A stretch of 64,000 nucleotides of DNA from Strix aluco. Its lineage: Eukaryota > Chordata > Aves > Strigiformes > Strigidae. The translations under genes and the position numbers were made by a program. Below are positions 62,701-64,000 of the stretch, piece after piece. The stretch is from assembly GCF_031877795.1 (NCBI RefSeq), contig NC_133971.1, positions 60,086,463 to 60,150,462 of the forward strand, in the 5' to 3' direction. The notes below the pieces were generated by a model, which saw only the letters and a program-made list of their open reading frames with translations, had not been told where the DNA came from and made no database searches. Within the stretch, counting starts at the first letter, position 1, and the number at the start of each line of letters is the position of its first letter.

Positions 62701-64000
62701 AGAAAGGAAATGTTTCAGAGATGGAAAAGCACGCAAGGGATGGGGAAAACAAAAGGCAGAGTGGCAAAATGAAAGAGGGAGAGGGAAAATGAGGCACGAC
62801 GAGAGAGAAGTGCAAAAGACAAGAAAAATGAGACGGGGGGGAGTATCCAAGAGAAAAGACAAGCAATGGGCAGGGGTGTGAGAAAAGGCAAGTGCATTGG
62901 AGAGAGAGGGAAAAACACTCTTACAGGGGCAAATCACGTAAGAGAGAGGCAAACCATGTGCAAGGAGAAGCAAAACGAAAAGTGTGTCAGAGAGACATAC
63001 AGCACAAGAGAGGGACAGGACAAGAAACAGGGAGGAAAAGCACAAGGATAAGTGAGTGAGGTGGAAAGTGTGCATGGAAAAGAAGAATGAAAGCACGCAA
63101 GACAGGGAGAAAGTGAGAGACCATGAGAAACATGCTAGAGGGTGTGCTAGTGAGTGTGAGCACACAAGGAAAGCAAGAGGGAGAAGTGAAGCACATGCAA
63201 CAGGGAAAGCTTACTTGAGAGTGGGAAAGCATGTCAAAGAAAAAGGTAAAACATGCCCAAAAGAGATGGAAAACATGTTTGAGACAAATGGAAAGGTCAG
63301 GAGAGGGAAAGCAAGAGAGGGAGGAAGTGAGCAATCAACAGTGAAATAGTGACAACAGAGTGATAGCACAAGCAAGAAACGCAAGCAGGAGAGGGAAGCT
63401 GCATGCAAGAAAGAGGAAAACTGTCAGAGATGGAATAGCATGTGAGACACAGGCAAAGACAGTAAAAGAGAGGGGAAATGGGGCAGGGGGAAGGGGAGTG
63501 AAGACAGAAAAGCAGGCAAACCAAGGTTGGTGGGAAGGGCATGGGACAGAGGAAGGGGAGAGAGAAGGGCAGGGAGGAAGGGAGCAAGAAAGGTTAGAGG
63601 AAGAGGGAAAGCAAAAGAAAAGGGAAACGTAGGAGAGGAACAGCTACAGATAGCAAGGAACAGCACCAGAGAGAGGGAAGAAAAGCACAAGAAGCATAAG
63701 TGGGAAAGTGCAAGCAAAATAGGAAAACTGCATAAGTAGGTACATGTTAGAGAAAGAGAGAAATCTGAGAGAGAAGGAAAGCACAACTGAGAAAGGAGGA
63801 CAATCTGGAGTAGGGCAGAAAGAGAAATACATAGGAGAAGTGAGAGCAAAAGAAAGAGAAACCAACAGGGAGACAAGGGGGAAGAAAAGCGAGAAAGAAA
63901 GAAAAAACAGAAAATAGAAAAAAAACATGCAAGAGCACGCATGCTCACAAGAATATGAGAGATACAGAAACCAAGAGGCGGGTAAAGCACGTCAGAGATA

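Larger units (their letters stand above)
52705..64000. repeat. Purine-strand tandem array, degenerate ~20-bp unit
   Basis: Over 11 kb in which the plus strand is mostly A and G, with only sparse C and T. A loose unit of about 20 bp recurs, close to GAGAGGGAAAGYRTGCAAGA, with common variants ending GTGCATGAG or GCACAAGAG. Examples are clear near 55140-55330 and 60840-61000. Between about 56870 and 57720 another variant dominates, with GGGACAG and GGGGCAG cores. The array is interrupted by an LTR fragment (53394-53514) and a CR1 (59331-59758) and runs past the window end. I see no gene in it; the long open frames on the minus strand result from its pyrimidine bias. Confidence 0.88.

Noticed and set aside
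52705..64000. CRISPR-like or telomeric repeat interpretation of the array
   Set aside because: Units are degenerate and contiguous with no constant repeat and unique spacers. TTAGGG units are absent, and the sequence context is a bird nuclear genome.

Overview
The window is bird nuclear DNA, mostly non-coding. The organism call rests on CR1 LINE copies in five or more places, several ending in the short terminal repeat typical of avian CR1, and on LTRs of ERVL-like endogenous retroviruses (ERVs) with 5-bp target-site duplications (TSDs). I find no complete host gene. The only exon I can support is a 3'-terminal exon on the minus strand (41154-41385) resembling the C-terminus of PIGG, a GPI-anchor ethanolamine phosphate transferase.

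Layout. 1-8157: unassigned sequence. 8163-8523: a solo LTR on the minus strand with a perfect TSD. 8529-15188: unassigned. About 15189-17370: a long 5'-truncated CR1 on the minus strand whose reverse transcriptase frame is broken inside its catalytic box. About 24251-24712: a shorter CR1. 27018-32972: a nearly full-length ERVL-like provirus on the plus strand with LTR, Lys-type primer-binding site, gag, protease, reverse transcriptase, RNase H, integrase and a polypurine tract, but no env. It carries many stops and frameshifts. About 36062-38060: two much older CR1 remnants. 40970-41385: the PIGG-like exon and its poly(A) signal. About 47560-49182: a CR1 whose terminal repeat was split by a solo LTR (48576-49172). 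About 49690-52698: a long, decayed CR1 with ORF1, endonuclease and RT remnants. About 52705-64000: more than 11 kb of degenerate tandem repeat, about 20 bp per unit, with purines almost all on the plus strand. It is interrupted by an LTR fragment and a CR1 and runs off the window.

The most unusual structure is the provirus at 27018-32972. Its two LTRs are inverted relative to each other, yet the whole unit has the same 5-bp TSD (CCAGT) on both sides. Both outer ends are therefore U3 ends, which normal retroviral integration does not give. The inverted LTR also carries six bases matching the 5' leader, which suggests copying of an LTR-leader junction rather than a simple flip. The second notable structure is the strand-asymmetric purine array, which begins right beside a CR1 3' end and contains a 20-G run and a (GGGA)15 tract.

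Boundaries of CR1 copies and ERV domains were set by eye. Family names are from recognition of motifs, not from a database search.
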